Part shown: piece after piece, positions 39,040-50,479 of the stretch | Position numbering within the stretch: the first letter of the stretch is position 1 | Layout: every line of letters starts with the position of its first letter | Assembly: GCA_963756815.1 (NCBI GenBank) | Contig: CAVWPR010000004.1 | Coordinates: 62,001-126,000, forward strand | Origin: JAENVU01 sp963756815 | GTDB taxonomy: Bacteria > Actinomycetota > Acidimicrobiia > IMCC26256 > JAENVU01 | Length of the DNA stretch: 64,000 nt | Direction of reading: 5' to 3' | Notes under the pieces: model-generated | Told to the model about the DNA's origin: nothing | The model's database searches: none | Seen by the model: only the letters and a program-made list of their open reading frames with translations | Program-made: the position numbers and the translations under genes

Positions 39040-40401
39040 CTACTCGGGCGCGATCATGTGCTCCGGCCGCACGACGCGGTCGAAGTCCTCAGCCGAGATC
39101 AGCCCCGACGCGAGCGCCGCCTCGCGGAGCGTCGTGCCCTCCTTGTGGGCCTTCTTCGCGATCGCCGCGGCACTGTCGTACCCGATCACCGGGTTGAGCG
39201 CGGTCACGACCATGAGCGAGCGGTCGACGTAGGACTGAATGCGGGCGCGGTTGGCACCCAGCCCGTCGACGCAGAACTCCCGGAAGTTGCGGCACGCGTC
39301 GGTGAGCAGGTCGACCGAGTGCAGGAAGTTGAAGATCATCACCGGCTTGAACACGTTCAGCTCGAAGTTGCCCTGCGAGCCGGCCATCCCGACGGCGGTG
39401 TCGTCGGCGAAGACCTGGATGCACACCATCGTGAGCGCCTCGGACTGCGTGGGGTTCACCTTGCCCGGCATGATCGAGCTGCCGGGCTCGTTCTCCGGGA
39501 GCTCGAGCTCGCCGAGCCCGGCGCGAGGTCCGGATCCGAGCCAGCGCACGTCGTTGGCGATCTTCATGAGGCTGACCGCGAGCGTGCGGATCGCGCCGTG
39601 CGCGTAGACGAGATCGTCGTGCGACGCGAGCGCCGCGAACTTGTTGGGCGCGGAGCGGAACGGCAACCCGGTGAGCTCGGCGATCTTCGCCGCGGCGCGA
39701 TCGGCGAACTCGGGGTGCGTGTTCAGCCCCGTCCCCACCGCGGTGCCGCCGATCGCGAGGTCGAACAGACCGTCGAGGCTCTGCTCGATGCGCACCAGAT
39801 CGGCGTCGAGCTGCGCGACGTAGCCGGAGAACTCCTGCCCGAGCGTGAGGGGCACGGCGTCCTGCAGGTGGGTGCGACCGATCTTGACGATGTCGGCGAA
39901 CTCGGTGGCCTTGGCGTCGAGCGCGTCCCGCAGCTCTCGGACCGAGGGGATCAGGCGGTGCAGCACCTCCTCGACCGCGGCGATGTTCATCGCGGTGGGG
40001 AACGTGTCGTTCGAGGATTGCGACATGTTCACGTGGTCGTTGGGATGGATGGGCGCCTTGCTCCCGATCTCGGCGCCGCACAGCTCGATGGCGCGGTTCG
40101 AGATGACCTCGTTGACGTTCATGTTCGTCTGGGTGCCCGAGCCCGTCTGCCAGACGTAGAGCGGGAAGTGGTCGGCGAGCTTGCCCTCGATCACCTCGTC
40201 GGCGGCGGCGACGATCGGATCGCACGTCTCCCGCTTCATCTTGCCGAGGTCGCAGTTCACGAGGGCGGCGGCCTTCTTGAGCACCGCCATGGACCGGATG
40301 ACCGCGGTCGGCATGCGGTCGTCGGCGACGGAGAAGTGGTGCAGCGATCGCTCGGTCTGGGCGCCCCAGTAGCGGTCGTGCGCCACGAGGATCTTGCCCA
40401 T
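39040..40401 (-). CDS. fumC: Fumarate hydratase, class II
   Basis: 453 aa from ATG 40401; homotetrameric TCA-cycle enzyme converting fumarate to malate. Visible: WGAQTERSLHHF, GSGTQTNMNVNEV, NDHVNMSQSSNDTFPTAM, IGRTHLQDAVPLTLGQE, the signature GSSIMPGKVNPTQ (catalytic Ser loop) and KPVMIFNFLHSV. Family N-termini read RIEHDTMGEV before WGAQT; here RVESDSMGKI matches, showing that the true start is upstream. ATG 40463 with a TACCTT box seven nt before it is the best candidate, but it needs one base more to join this frame. The printed start is therefore conservative. Confidence 0.93.
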   Translation of the reverse strand: MGKILVAHDRYWGAQTERSLHHFSVADDRMPTAVIRSMAVLKKAAALVNCDLGKMKRETCDPIVAAADEVIEGKLADHFPLYVWQTGSGTQTNMNVNEVISNRAIELCGAEIGSKAPIHPNDHVNMSQSSNDTFPTAMNIAAVEEVLHRLIPSVRELRDALDAKATEFADIVKIGRTHLQDAVPLTLGQEFSGYVAQLDADLVRIEQSLDGLFDLAIGGTAVGTGLNTHPEFADRAAAKIAELTGLPFRSAPNKFAALASHDDLVYAHGAIRTLAVSLMKIANDVRWLGSGPRAGLGELELPENEPGSSIMPGKVNPTQSEALTMVCIQVFADDTAVGMAGSQGNFELNVFKPVMIFNFLHSVDLLTDACRNFREFCVDGLGANRARIQSYVDRSLMVVTALNPVIGYDSAAAIAKKAHKEGTTLREAALASGLISAEDFDRVVRPEHMIAPE

Positions 40402-40463
40402 GCTGTCGCTCTCGACGCGATGGGTGTCCGTGGCCCGCGTTCGGTCGACTCGCTCTGACTCAT

Positions 40464-40476
40464 GGACCCGAAGGTA
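40464..40476 (-). promoter_or_regulatory. Leaderless-type -10 box for fumarase
   Basis: Minus-strand TACCTT at 40476-40471, seven bases, then ATG 40463, which begins MSQSESTERG. No Shine-Dalgarno. Supports 40463 as the real fumarase start. Confidence 0.5.
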
Positions 40477-40490
40477 CCGCGAGCCGCGAA

Positions 40491-41720
40491 TCAGTGACGA
40501 TCCAGGACGGCGACGACCTCGACGTGGCTCGTGTGCGGGAACAGGTCGACGGGCGTCGCCCGCACGAGGTCGTACCCGGCCTGGGCCAGCAGGCCGACGT
40601 CGCGCCCGAGCGCGGCCGCGTCGCACGCGACCAGCACGACCCGCGCGGCGTCGGTCGCGGCGATCCGCGCGACGACGTCGGCGCCCAGACCGGAGCGGCT
40701 CGGGTCCGCGATCACGACGTCGGCCGGGACCGCGTCCCAGCGCCCGACGTCGCCCCGCGTGATCGCGACGTCGTCGCCGGCGAGGTTGTGACGGGCGTCC
40801 TTCACGGCGGCGGGGTTGCCCTCGATCGCGACCACGTGTCGGCCGCGGCGGGCGACCACGCCGGAGAAGAGCCCGACCCCGGCATAGAGGTCGACGACCG
40901 TCTCGGCCGTCGGGGGGACCGCGGCCGCCACCACCTCGGCGAGCGCGTCGACCCCGTCGGACCGACTCTGGAAGAACGACGTCGCCGAGATGCGCCAGCG
41001 CCGTCCCGCCGCGAGCTCGACGTACATCGCGTTGCCGCCCCGCTCGAGCTCGTCGGCGCCGATGGTCACGACGTCGGAGGGCAAGGTGAGGTAGCGCGTC
41101 GTCGGGTAGGCGACGACGAGCCGCTCCCCCGTCCGCGCGCCGCAGCGGAGCTCGGCCTCGGTCACGCCGGAGAACGTCGCGGTGCGGATCAGGTCGTCGA
41201 TCAGCGGGTGGGCGACCACGCACGCGTCGACCGCCACCGGATCGTGCGACCCGGCCCGCCGGAACGCGGGGCGACCCTTGCGCACGAGCACCCGCACCGA
41301 CGTGCGGAAGTCCGCGTCCGGGAGGATCACCGGATCACCGACGAGCGCCTCGGCGTCGCCGACCTTGCCGAGCCGCGCCAACGCGTCGACCACGATGTCG
41401 CGCCGCAGCCGCCGCTGGGCGGCCGGCGTGATGTGCTGCCATTCACAGCCGCCACACCCGGCGAGCACGTGCGGGCACGGCGGCGCGGTGCGATCGGCCG
41501 ACGGCTCGAGCACCTCGAGGACGCGGCCCCGGGCGAACGACTTCTTCGCGGTCGTGATCTCGACCCGCACCGCCTCGCCGGGGATCGCGCCCTGGATCAT
41601 CACCACGCGCCCGTCGGCGTCACGGGCGAGTGCCTCGCCCCCGGCGACCATCTTCTCCGGCGTCAGGTCCATCACGAGCAGGCCGTTCGCACGGTCGTAT
41701 GCGTAGCGAGCGGCAGGCAT
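40491..41720 (-). CDS. rRNA/tRNA uracil-C5 methyltransferase (RlmD/TrmA family)
   Basis: 409 aa from ATG 41720. N-terminal TRAM domain (MVAGGEALARDADGRVVMIQ, VEITTAKKSFARGRVLEVLE), then an Fe-S Cys set in CPHVLAGCGGCEWQH (CX5CX2C), a Rossmann SAM-binding core VVDLYAGVGLFSGVVARRG, and the catalytic Cys loop VLVACDAAALGRDVGLL with motif IADPSRSGLG. This is the RlmD/RlmC pattern; the enzyme methylates U in rRNA or tRNA in the cytoplasm. The target base cannot be assigned. The start is uncertain (no clear Shine-Dalgarno); a second ATG lies 17 codons in. It follows EttA in the same direction by 37 bp. Confidence 0.87.
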   Translation of the reverse strand: MPAARYAYDRANGLLVMDLTPEKMVAGGEALARDADGRVVMIQGAIPGEAVRVEITTAKKSFARGRVLEVLEPSADRTAPPCPHVLAGCGGCEWQHITPAAQRRLRRDIVVDALARLGKVGDAEALVGDPVILPDADFRTSVRVLVRKGRPAFRRAGSHDPVAVDACVVAHPLIDDLIRTATFSGVTEAELRCGARTGERLVVAYPTTRYLTLPSDVVTIGADELERGGNAMYVELAAGRRWRISATSFFQSRSDGVDALAEVVAAAVPPTAETVVDLYAGVGLFSGVVARRGRHVVAIEGNPAAVKDARHNLAGDDVAITRGDVGRWDAVPADVVIADPSRSGLGADVVARIAATDAARVVLVACDAAALGRDVGLLAQAGYDLVRATPVDLFPHTSHVEVVAVLDRH

Positions 41721-41745
41721 CGCCGACCTGCAGTCGCGCGCCCAG

Positions 41746-41757
41746 CGAGCGGAGCCA

Positions 41758-41762
<5 letters not shown>
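41746..41762. repeat. GAGC-rich 3'-end repeat, short copy
   Basis: CGAGCGGAGCCATCAGG, matching the closing block of the longer repeats at 35110-35129 and 37685-37704 apart from a missing ACG. The TCA is the stop of the EttA-type gene at 41758. Confidence 0.5.
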
Positions 41763-43461
<1,699 letters not shown>

Positions 43462-43473
43462 GGGGCGAAAGTA
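43462..43473 (-). promoter_or_regulatory. Leaderless-type -10 box for ettA
   Basis: Minus-strand TACTTT at 43473-43468, six bases, then GTG 43461. No Shine-Dalgarno. Confidence 0.5.
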
Positions 43474-43495
43474 GCGTCCGGGACGCGGCGAACGA

Positions 43496-43525
43496 GTCTC
43501 GAGGACCGGACCGGGGTATCGAGAC
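43496..43525. promoter_or_regulatory. Inverted repeat between ettA and the DUF885 gene
   Basis: GTCTCGA (43496-43502) and TCGAGAC (43519-43525) with a 16-bp centre. It lies between divergent genes and could be an operator or a chance palindrome. Confidence 0.35.
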
Positions 43526-43540
43526 CTCCGTACGGGCGCG

Positions 43541-43584
43541 GCCATCACGGAACACGGCACCACGGATCAGGCATCACGGATCAG
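43541..43584. repeat. Short tandem repeats before the DUF885 gene
   Basis: Two full copies of GGCAYCACGGATCA plus a diverged third (GGCCATCACGGAACA) ending at the start region of the next gene. Likely replication slippage; no function seen. Confidence 0.5.
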
Positions 43585-43594
43585 GGGGTACGAA

Positions 43595-45281
43595 GTGACC
43601 AGTGCCATCACGGCGCTCTCGGACACCTACGTCGAGCAGTACGCGCGTCTGGACCCCGTGGGGGCGACGTTCGCGGGGATCAACGGCTTCGACGACCGGC
43701 TGACGGACTTCTCGCCCGACGCGGCCGGCGAGCGGGCGGATCACGCCCGCTCGACGCTGCGGGCGCTCCACGGGCTCGAGCCCACCGACGACCCCGACCG
43801 CGTCGCCGCCGGCGTGATGCGCGAGATCCTGGAGACCCAGGTGCTCCTCCACGAGCTGGGCGAGGACCTCCGCTCCATCGCGGTGCTGGGATCGTCGGTC
43901 CAGGAGGTGCGCGAGGCGTTCGACGTGCTCCAGACCGAGACCGAGGCCGACTGGGAGGTCCTCGCCGCCCGGATGGCCGCGGTGCCCGAGTGCCTGTCGT
44001 CGCTGCAGGACGCCTACACCGAGGGGATCGCGCGCGAGCTCGTCGCGGCGCGGCGCCAGGTGGTGGGTGCGATCGAGCAGGTGGAGGTGTGGGCCGGCAC
44101 CGACGCGGCCGGGACGCGCCCGTACTTCCTCGGGCCTCGCCGACCAGCTCGCGGCATCCGGCGTCGGCGACGGCTCGCTGCACCGCACCGTGACCGAGCA
44201 CGCCGAGCGCGCGACGGCGGCGCTCGACGCGTTCGCCCGCTACCTCACGCTGGAGTACGCGCCGCACGCCGACGAGGCCGACGCGGTCGGCGCCGAGCGG
44301 TACGCGGTGAAGGCACGAGTGTGGAACGGCACGACGCTCGATCTCGAGGAGACCTACGCCTGGGGATGGGCCGAGCTGCACCGGATCGAGCACGCGGTCG
44401 GTCAGGTCGCCGCCCGCATCCTGCCCAACGCCGCGATCCCCGAGGTGATCGACCTGCTCGAGACCGACCCCGCGCGTGCGATCGAGGGGCCCGAGAACCT
44501 CCGTGCGTGGTTGCAGGACCTGATGGACCGCACCATCGCGGAGATGGACGGCGTGCACTTCGACATCCCGGAGCCGGTGAAGACCGTCGAGGCGATGATC
44601 GCTCCGCCCGGCGGCGCGTCGGCGATGTACTACACGGGACCGTCCGAGGACTTCTCCCGGCCCGGCCGCACCTGGTACCCGACGATGGGCAACACCCGCT
44701 TCCCGCTCTGGGGCGAGGTGTCGATCTGCTACCACGAGGGCGTCCCCGGCCACCACCTGCAGGTGGCCCAGGTCCGTTACCTCGCCGACGAGCTCACGCG
44801 CTTCCAGCGGCTGCTCGCCTGGTCGTCCGGTCACGGCGAGGGCTGGGCGCTGTACGCCGAGCGGCTCATGGGCGAGCTCGGCTACCTCGAGAACCCCGAC
44901 TACGAGCTCGGCATGCTGCGCGCCCAGGCGATGCGCGCGGTGCGCGTCATCGTCGACATCGGCATGCACCTCGAGCTGGCGATCCCCGACGACGAGTCGT
45001 ACCACCCCGGCGAGCGTTGGACGCCGGAGCTCGCGCTGCCCTTCGTGATCGAGCGCGCGATGTTCGCGGAGCAGTTCATGCGCTCGGAGGTCGACCGCTA
45101 CCTCGGCCTCCCGGGCCAGGCGATCTCGTACAAGGTGGGTGAGCGCTTCTGGCTCGAGTGCCGGGAGGACGCCAGGGCCCGGCGCGGCGGCGAGTTCGAC
45201 CTCAAGGACTGGCACCGGTACGCGCTCGACCTCGGCTCGATGGGCCTCGACCAGTTCCGCGCCGAGATGGCGAGGTACTGA
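43595..45281 (+). CDS. DUF885 family metallopeptidase-like protein, frame broken
   Basis: About 560 aa after joining two frames near 44133. Start GTG 43595 with a G-rich ribosome site. The N-terminal helical part (DTYVEQYARLDPVGATFAG) leads to TRPYFLG, where one extra base interrupts the frame before LADQLAASGVG. The C-terminal part carries the signature YHEGVPGHHLQVAQV (HExxxGHH, probable metal ligands), GWALYAERLMGELGYLENPD, and SYKVGERFWLECREDA. DUF885 proteins are mostly helical and metallopeptidase-like; some are lipoproteins, but this one lacks a signal. Substrate unknown. Stop 45281 is followed by a 12-bp tandem repeat. Confidence 0.85.
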
Positions 45282-45295
45282 AGGGGCCACTCGGG

Positions 45296-45331
45296 CTCCA
45301 CTCGACGCTCCACTCGACGCTCCACTCGACG
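45296..45331. repeat. Three exact copies of a 12-bp repeat
   Basis: CTCCACTCGACG three times head to tail, 14 bp after the DUF885 stop. A diverged fourth copy precedes it. Non-coding; probably a slippage tract. Confidence 0.8.
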
Positions 45332-45379
45332 CGCCGTCGGCCCGACCGCGCGTGCCCGTCGCGGGCGGGCTCCGGGCCG

Positions 45380-45400
45380 CTCCGTGTTGTGCGCACGGAG
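45380..45400. terminator. Hairpin between the DUF885 and Ig-like genes
   Basis: CTCCGTG (45380-45386), seven-base loop, CACGGAG (45394-45400). May end DUF885 transcription; no T-run follows, so the call is weak. Confidence 0.35.
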
Positions 45401-45480
45401 GGTTTCGCCCGGAATCGCCGTGGATACCCTCGATCCGCCGGCGGGTTCGTGGGAATCCGCCGCTGCCGAGGGGGCACATC

Positions 45481-47737
45481 ATGAGTCTGCGGGCACGGAT
45501 CACAGCGGTCGGCGTCGTCGCGTTGGTGACCATCGCGGGGATCGGTGGGATCACCACCGCCGCCGCGAACACCACGAACACGAGCGGCATCCCGTACACC
45601 TGCGCCACGAGCTTCGGGGCCCAACCCGCGGCCTACGGCGCGTCCATCACGGACTCGATCGACCCGGCGACGGTCGGCGCGTCGGTCACCTACACGTTCG
45701 TGGTGCCGTTCGACCAGGATCCGCCGCCGGTCACCGCCACGTACCAGGGCGGCAAGGTCACCTATCCGATCCCGACCGGGCTCGCGGTCACCAGCGTCAG
45801 CACGCCGCCCAAGGCGGGCTCCAACCTGTCGTCGACGGTCGTCGTCCAGGGCTCGAACATCGTGGTGACCACCACCGGCAACCAGCCGATCGACGGGAAC
45901 TCCCACCCCGCCCCGGACCTCATCGTGACGGGCACGATCACCGACGCTGCGGCCGGGCCGGGCGTGATCTGGCACACCCCCAGCCAGCTGGTGGCGAACG
46001 TGCACACCGACCTGGTCGGCGACATCGTCGCCACCTGCACCCCGAACGACCCCACGGCGGTCATCGCGACCACGACCGTCCCGGGCGCGGCGAAGCCGCC
46101 GGTCGCCGGCGGGCAGAGCCTGGCCGTCGCGCAGGGCCGCCCGAAGGCGATCACGCTCACCGCGACGGATGCCGACACCCCTCAGAACCAGCTCACGTTC
46201 GCAGTCGTGACGCCGCCGACCCACGGCACGCTCACGGGCACCGCGCCGAACGTCACCTACACCAGTGACCCGGCCTTCACGCGGCACCGACTCCTTCGTG
46301 TTCAAGGCGACCGATCCGGGCGGTCTGTCGAGCACCGCGACCGTGACCATCCGCGTGTATCTCGACGAGCGTCATCGACAACACGCCTCCCGTGATCCTG
46401 CTCCTCGCGCCGGGCAACGGACGCGGTGTACACGCCGGGTCAGGTCGTCAACGCGGCGTTCGCCTGCAGCGACGCCACCACCGAGGTCACGTCCTGCTCG
46501 GGCACCACGGCGAACGGTGCGCCGATCTCGACGACGGTCGGCCAGCACACGTTCACCGTCACCGCCGTCGACGCGCAGGGCAACAAGGCCCAGAGGACCG
46601 TCTCGTACCGCGCCATCGCCACGGCCCTCGTGCACCAGGCCTACAACGCGACCGAGACGATCCCGCTCGCGTGCACCTCCACGACCGGAGCGTCGAGCAG
46701 CTCGGTGCCCGCCGTCGTGTCCGCACCGAGCCAGGTCGGCACCGCCCGCACCCTCACCTTCCGCTTCGCGCCGGGCCAGCAGAGCGTCCCGCTCCTGACC
46801 ACCGCGAGGAACATCGTCTACACGCTCGACGTCCCGATCAACGGCACCGCACAGTCGGCGACGATCGTCAGCGGCACCGGGTCCGCGAACGCGGCCGCGA
46901 CCGTCGCGGTCACGAGCGGACGGGTCACGCTCACCATCCCGGACCGATCTCGGGCGGCACGACCTCGGCGACCAACTACACGCCGCCCACCGTCGACGTC
47001 ACGATCGTCGCCACCGGTGCGCCCACCACCCAGGTCCAGACCCGGTCTGGCCGGGTACAAGATCACCACCAACCCGAGCTCGCTGCCCCAGCTCGCGATG
47101 ACCAAGACGTGCGCGGCGGGGACCGACACCTCCGGGACCGGGAACCCGGTGCTCACCAAGACCACCATCGTCGACACGACGCCGCCGACGATCTCGCTGG
47201 ATCAGCCCGCGAACGGTCTGCTCTTCAAGATCGGCGACGTCCTGAACTCGCAGTACGCGTGCGCCGACGAGTCGTCGCTGTCGAGCTGCACCGGGACCAA
47301 GGCCACCGCGACGCCGATCGACACCGACACCGCGGGGAAGAAGACCTTCCTGGTCACCGCGACGGACGCCGGCGGCAACGTCGCCCAGACCCTGACGTCC
47401 TACACCGTGGTGCAGAACACGTTCACCGCCAACTTCACCGCCGGCGAGATCGCCAACGTCGATGCGGCCGCGGCCTACTTCAACACCGATCGCGTCGGCC
47501 TGCTCCGCAACGGCGTCGCGGTCGTGGCTACGTCGTGGCCGTGAACGGTCCTCCGGCGGCACCGGTCGCGAACCCACCGTCCAACACCGGGACGACCGCG
47601 GTGAGCGTCTCCTACAGCGCGGCCGACGCGCAGAACGTCAACGTCGCTGGCCCAGCAGTACGGCCTCACCGGCGACCAGTTGCACAAGTACGTCGCCATC
47701 ATCCTGGTCTACGTCTGGTACCGTGCAGACGCACTGA
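45481..47737 (+). CDS. Secreted Ig/cadherin-like repeat protein, several frame breaks
   Basis: ATG 45481 with GAGGGGG upstream encodes a signal peptide (TAVGVVALVTIAGIGGITTA) and a DUF-like domain with VPYTFVVPFD- type strands (GASVTYTFVVPFDQDPPPVT). Then a cadherin-like/Big module: VAGGQSLAVAQGRPKAITLT, TATDADTPQNQLTFAVVTPP, HGTLTGTAPNVTYTSD. Later blocks VYTPGQVVNAAFACSDATTE and GLLFKIGDVLNSQYACADES with SSCTGT are paired HYR/Ig-like domains each with two Cys. Frames change near 46275, 46370-46430, 46945, 47045 and 47530, each by a single base while domain sequence continues. The last reading SGTVQTH ends at TGA 47737 just before a strong terminator. Surface adhesin or cell-envelope role is inference. 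Confidence 0.65.
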
Positions 47738-47749
47738 TCGAAGGCGGGT

Positions 47750-47777
47750 GCCCGCACCGCGGTCCGGCGGTGCGGGC
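47750..47777. terminator. Strong bidirectional hairpin terminator
   Basis: GCCCGCACCGC (47750-47760) pairs perfectly with GCGGTGCGGGC (47767-47777) over a six-base loop. It lies between the Ig-like protein stop (47737) and the convergent SDR stop (47795). Confidence 0.8.
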
Positions 47778-47794
47778 CCCGGTCGTGACGGCGC

Positions 47795-48593
47795 CTACAG
47801 CACCGGCCGGTTGGTCCACGTGCCGTCGGGTCGGCGGAACCAGCCGCCGGCCGCGAGCGAGCCGCCATCGGCGTGCACGGTGCTGCCGGTGACGAACGCC
47901 GAGAGATCCGACGCGAGGAACAGCGCCACGCCGGCGATGTCCTCGGGTGTGCCGAAGCGCCCGACCGGCACCCAGGCGGGGATCCGGGCGCGATCGTCGT
48001 CGGACACCCACTCCGAGTAGCGCACCTGGAGTGACTCCGTGAGGTCCGGCGCGATCGCGTTGACCCGCACGCCGGCGTTGCCGAGATCGACGGCCAGGCT
48101 CCGCGTGAACCCGGTGACCGCAGCCTTGTACGCGCTGTACACCGGTCGGTTCGGGATGGCGCGAAACGCCTCCACGGACGACACGTTCACGATGCTCCCC
48201 CGCCCCCGCTCGATCATGCCGTCGACGAACGCGCGCGTGCAGAGCAGCACCTGCCGCAGGTTCACCGCGTGGAGCGCGTCCCAGTCGTCGGGGCCGGCGT
48301 CGAGAAAGTCGTTGCCGCGCGTGAGGTAGTGGCCGACGTTGTTGACGAGGATCTCGACCGCGCCCACGTTCCGGCCGAGGTCCGCGACCGCGGCGGCGTC
48401 GGTGACGTCGGCGACCACAGGCGTCGCGGAGCCGCCGGCCGCCAGGATCGCGGCGACGGTCTCCTCGGCCCGCGCTGCGTCGATCTCCGCGACCACCACG
48501 TGCGCACCCTCGGCCGCGAACCGCTCGCTGATGGCCCGTCCGATCCCGCCGCCGCCACCGGTGACGACGGCGCCGTCGGCCCTGCAGGAGCAC
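47795..48593 (-). CDS. SDR oxidoreductase, frame broken at the N-terminus
   Basis: About 265-aa SDR. The body has AVVTGGGGGIGRAISERFAA (dinucleotide loop), ILVNNVGHYL, NVSSVEAFRAIP, catalytic YSAYKAA and a C-terminal HADGGSLAAGG. GTG 48593, ten bp past the PepF stop, reads VLLQGR and then needs one missing base near 48577 to join DGAVVTGGG. The rebuilt start VLLQGRDGAVVTGGGGGIG is exactly what the family expects, so I treat the gap as an assembly deletion. NNVG replaces the usual NNAG. Substrate unknown; classical SDRs of this type act on sugars, 3-oxoacyl groups or steroids. Probably cotranscribed with PepF. Confidence 0.85.
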
Positions 48594-48603
48594 CGGCGCC
48601 GGC

Positions 48604-50418
48604 TCAGCCGAGCCGACCCGAGGCGTGCGCCGCCGCTTCGGCCGCTTCGAGCTGCTGCTCGACGATGGCGATGCCCCCGTCCCAGAAGGCGGGGTCGGCG
48701 AGGTCGCAGTCGACGATCGCGCCCAGCTCCTCGGGCGACTTCGACCCGCCTGCGGCAAGGAGCTCGAGGTACGCGGGGACGAAGTCGGCGCCGCGCTCCT
48801 CGTAGCGCCGGTACACCGAGAGGGCCAGCAGTTGCCCGTACGAGTAGGCGTAGACGTACCCGGGCGTGGCGATGAAGTGCGGGATGTAGGACCACCAGGT
48901 CCGGTAGCCGTCGGTGAGCTCCACCGCGTCGCCGAGCATGGCGTGCTGGGTCTCGATCCAGTGCTCCGCGAAGTCGTCGACGCTCAACTCCCCCACCTCG
49001 CGCCGGTGCGTGTGCACGCGATCCTCGAAGCGGTTCATCGCGATCTGACGGAACACCGTGGCGATCTGGCCCTCGAGGCTCTCGGCGAGCAGCGCGAGTC
49101 GGGCATCCGGGTCGGGCGTCGCGTCGAGCAGACGACCGAACGTGACCGTCTCGCCGAACACCGACGCGGTCTCGGCGAGCGTGAGCGGCGTGCTCATGTG
49201 GAACACGCCCTGGTCCCGCGCCAGGTACGCGTGGAGACCGTGACCGAGCTCGTGCGCCAGCGTGAGGACGTCGCGTCGGCGCGACGTCCAGTTGAGCAGC
49301 AGGTACGGGTGGTGCGACGGCACCGTGTACGCGCAGAACGCGCCCGGCCGCTTGCCCGGCCGCACCGGGGCGTCGATCCAGCCCTCCTCGAAGAAGCGGG
49401 TACCGGCGTCGGCGAGCGTCGGCGAGAACGACGCGTACGCGTCGAGCACCAGGTCCTTCGCCTCCGACCATCCGAACTCCGCCTCGGCGGTGGCCACGCT
49501 CGCCATGCGGTCGTAGTCGGCGATCCGGTCCACGCCCAGGAGCCGCGCCTTCAACGCGTACCAGCGTTGCGGGATGTCGTAACGCGCGACGACGGCGTCG
49601 ACGAGGGCCTGCACCGACGCGTCGCTCGCCTCGTTGGCGAGGTTGCGGCTCGCGATCCAGCTCCCGTGGGCGCGCAGACGGTCGTCGGTGGCCTTGTCGG
49701 CGAGCAGCGTGTTGAAGACGAACGCGCGGGTGCGCAGACCCGGCGCGAGGCCCTCGGTGACCGCGGCGGCGGCCGCGGCGCGGTCGGCGCGGTCAGGCGA
49801 GCCGAGGATCGACAGGCCCTGTTCCAGGCCGACCTCCGTACCGTCGAGGTCCACGGTGATCGCGGACGTGAGCTCGCTGAAGAGCCGCGCCCAGGCGCTC
49901 GATCCCGTGACGTCCTTCTCGGCGAGGATCTTCTCCTCCGGCTCCGTGAGCAGGTGCGGGCGATACCGGCGGGCCGAGCGCAGGTAGTGCGCGCAGAACT
50001 CGAGCACAGGGTCCGCGAGGAGCGCCTCGGCGCGGTCGTCGGGGACCGCCGCCCACTCGAGCTCGAGGAAGATCGCGCGCGTCGCGATCGCGGTCGACTC
50101 CTCCTCCACGCGCTGCATGAGCGCACCGCGTTCGGCGTCGGTGGTGTCGACGGTGAACCGCAGGCCGGCGTAGTTGCCGGCCCGCCCGAGGTGCTCCTGC
50201 ATCTCGGCGACGAGCTGCATCACCGCGGCGAGCCCGGCGGCGTCGAGATCGGCGATCGTGCCGCGCGCGGCCTCGAGTCTGGCGGTGACGGCCTCCGCCG
50301 CGGCGAGGTGCTCGTCGACGCCGGCGGCACCCTTGTCCTCGACGAGGGGCTCGAGGTCCCACGCCACGGCGGACGCGGTGAGATCGGCGCGCTGGGGATC
50401 GGTGTCGGTGGCGGTCAT
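48604..50418 (-). CDS. pepF: Oligoendopeptidase F (M3 family)
   Basis: 604-aa zinc metallopeptidase for short peptides. Zinc motif LAHELGHGLHAYLA with HExxH (about residue 383) and the downstream Glu in FGETVTFGRLL. N-terminal PepF helical region (WDLEPLVEDKGAAGVDEHLA) and YALKARLLGVDRIADYDR before the catalytic core; AYTVPSHHPYLLLNWT is typical. Cytoplasmic. It would process peptides imported by the Dpp systems. ATG 50418 has a TAGCCT box seven nt upstream and no Shine-Dalgarno, so probably leaderless. Confidence 0.94.
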   Translation of the reverse strand: MTATDTDPQRADLTASAVAWDLEPLVEDKGAAGVDEHLAAAEAVTARLEAARGTIADLDAAGLAAVMQLVAEMQEHLGRAGNYAGLRFTVDTTDAERGALMQRVEEESTAIATRAIFLELEWAAVPDDRAEALLADPVLEFCAHYLRSARRYRPHLLTEPEEKILAEKDVTGSSAWARLFSELTSAITVDLDGTEVGLEQGLSILGSPDRADRAAAAAAVTEGLAPGLRTRAFVFNTLLADKATDDRLRAHGSWIASRNLANEASDASVQALVDAVVARYDIPQRWYALKARLLGVDRIADYDRMASVATAEAEFGWSEAKDLVLDAYASFSPTLADAGTRFFEEGWIDAPVRPGKRPGAFCAYTVPSHHPYLLLNWTSRRRDVLTLAHELGHGLHAYLARDQGVFHMSTPLTLAETASVFGETVTFGRLLDATPDPDARLALLAESLEGQIATVFRQIAMNRFEDRVHTHRREVGELSVDDFAEHWIETQHAMLGDAVELTDGYRTWWSYIPHFIATPGYVYAYSYGQLLALSVYRRYEERGADFVPAYLELLAAGGSKSPEELGAIVDCDLADPAFWDGGIAIVEQQLEAAEAAAHASGRLG

Positions 50419-50431
50419 GCGACCGAGGCTA
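50419..50431 (-). promoter_or_regulatory. Leaderless-type -10 box for pepF
   Basis: Minus-strand TAGCCT at 50431-50426, seven bases, then ATG 50418. No Shine-Dalgarno. Confidence 0.5.
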
Positions 50432-50479
50432 GGCGGAGGGCTCCACCCGGGACGCCCGTGCGCCGATCAGGATGCGGTG

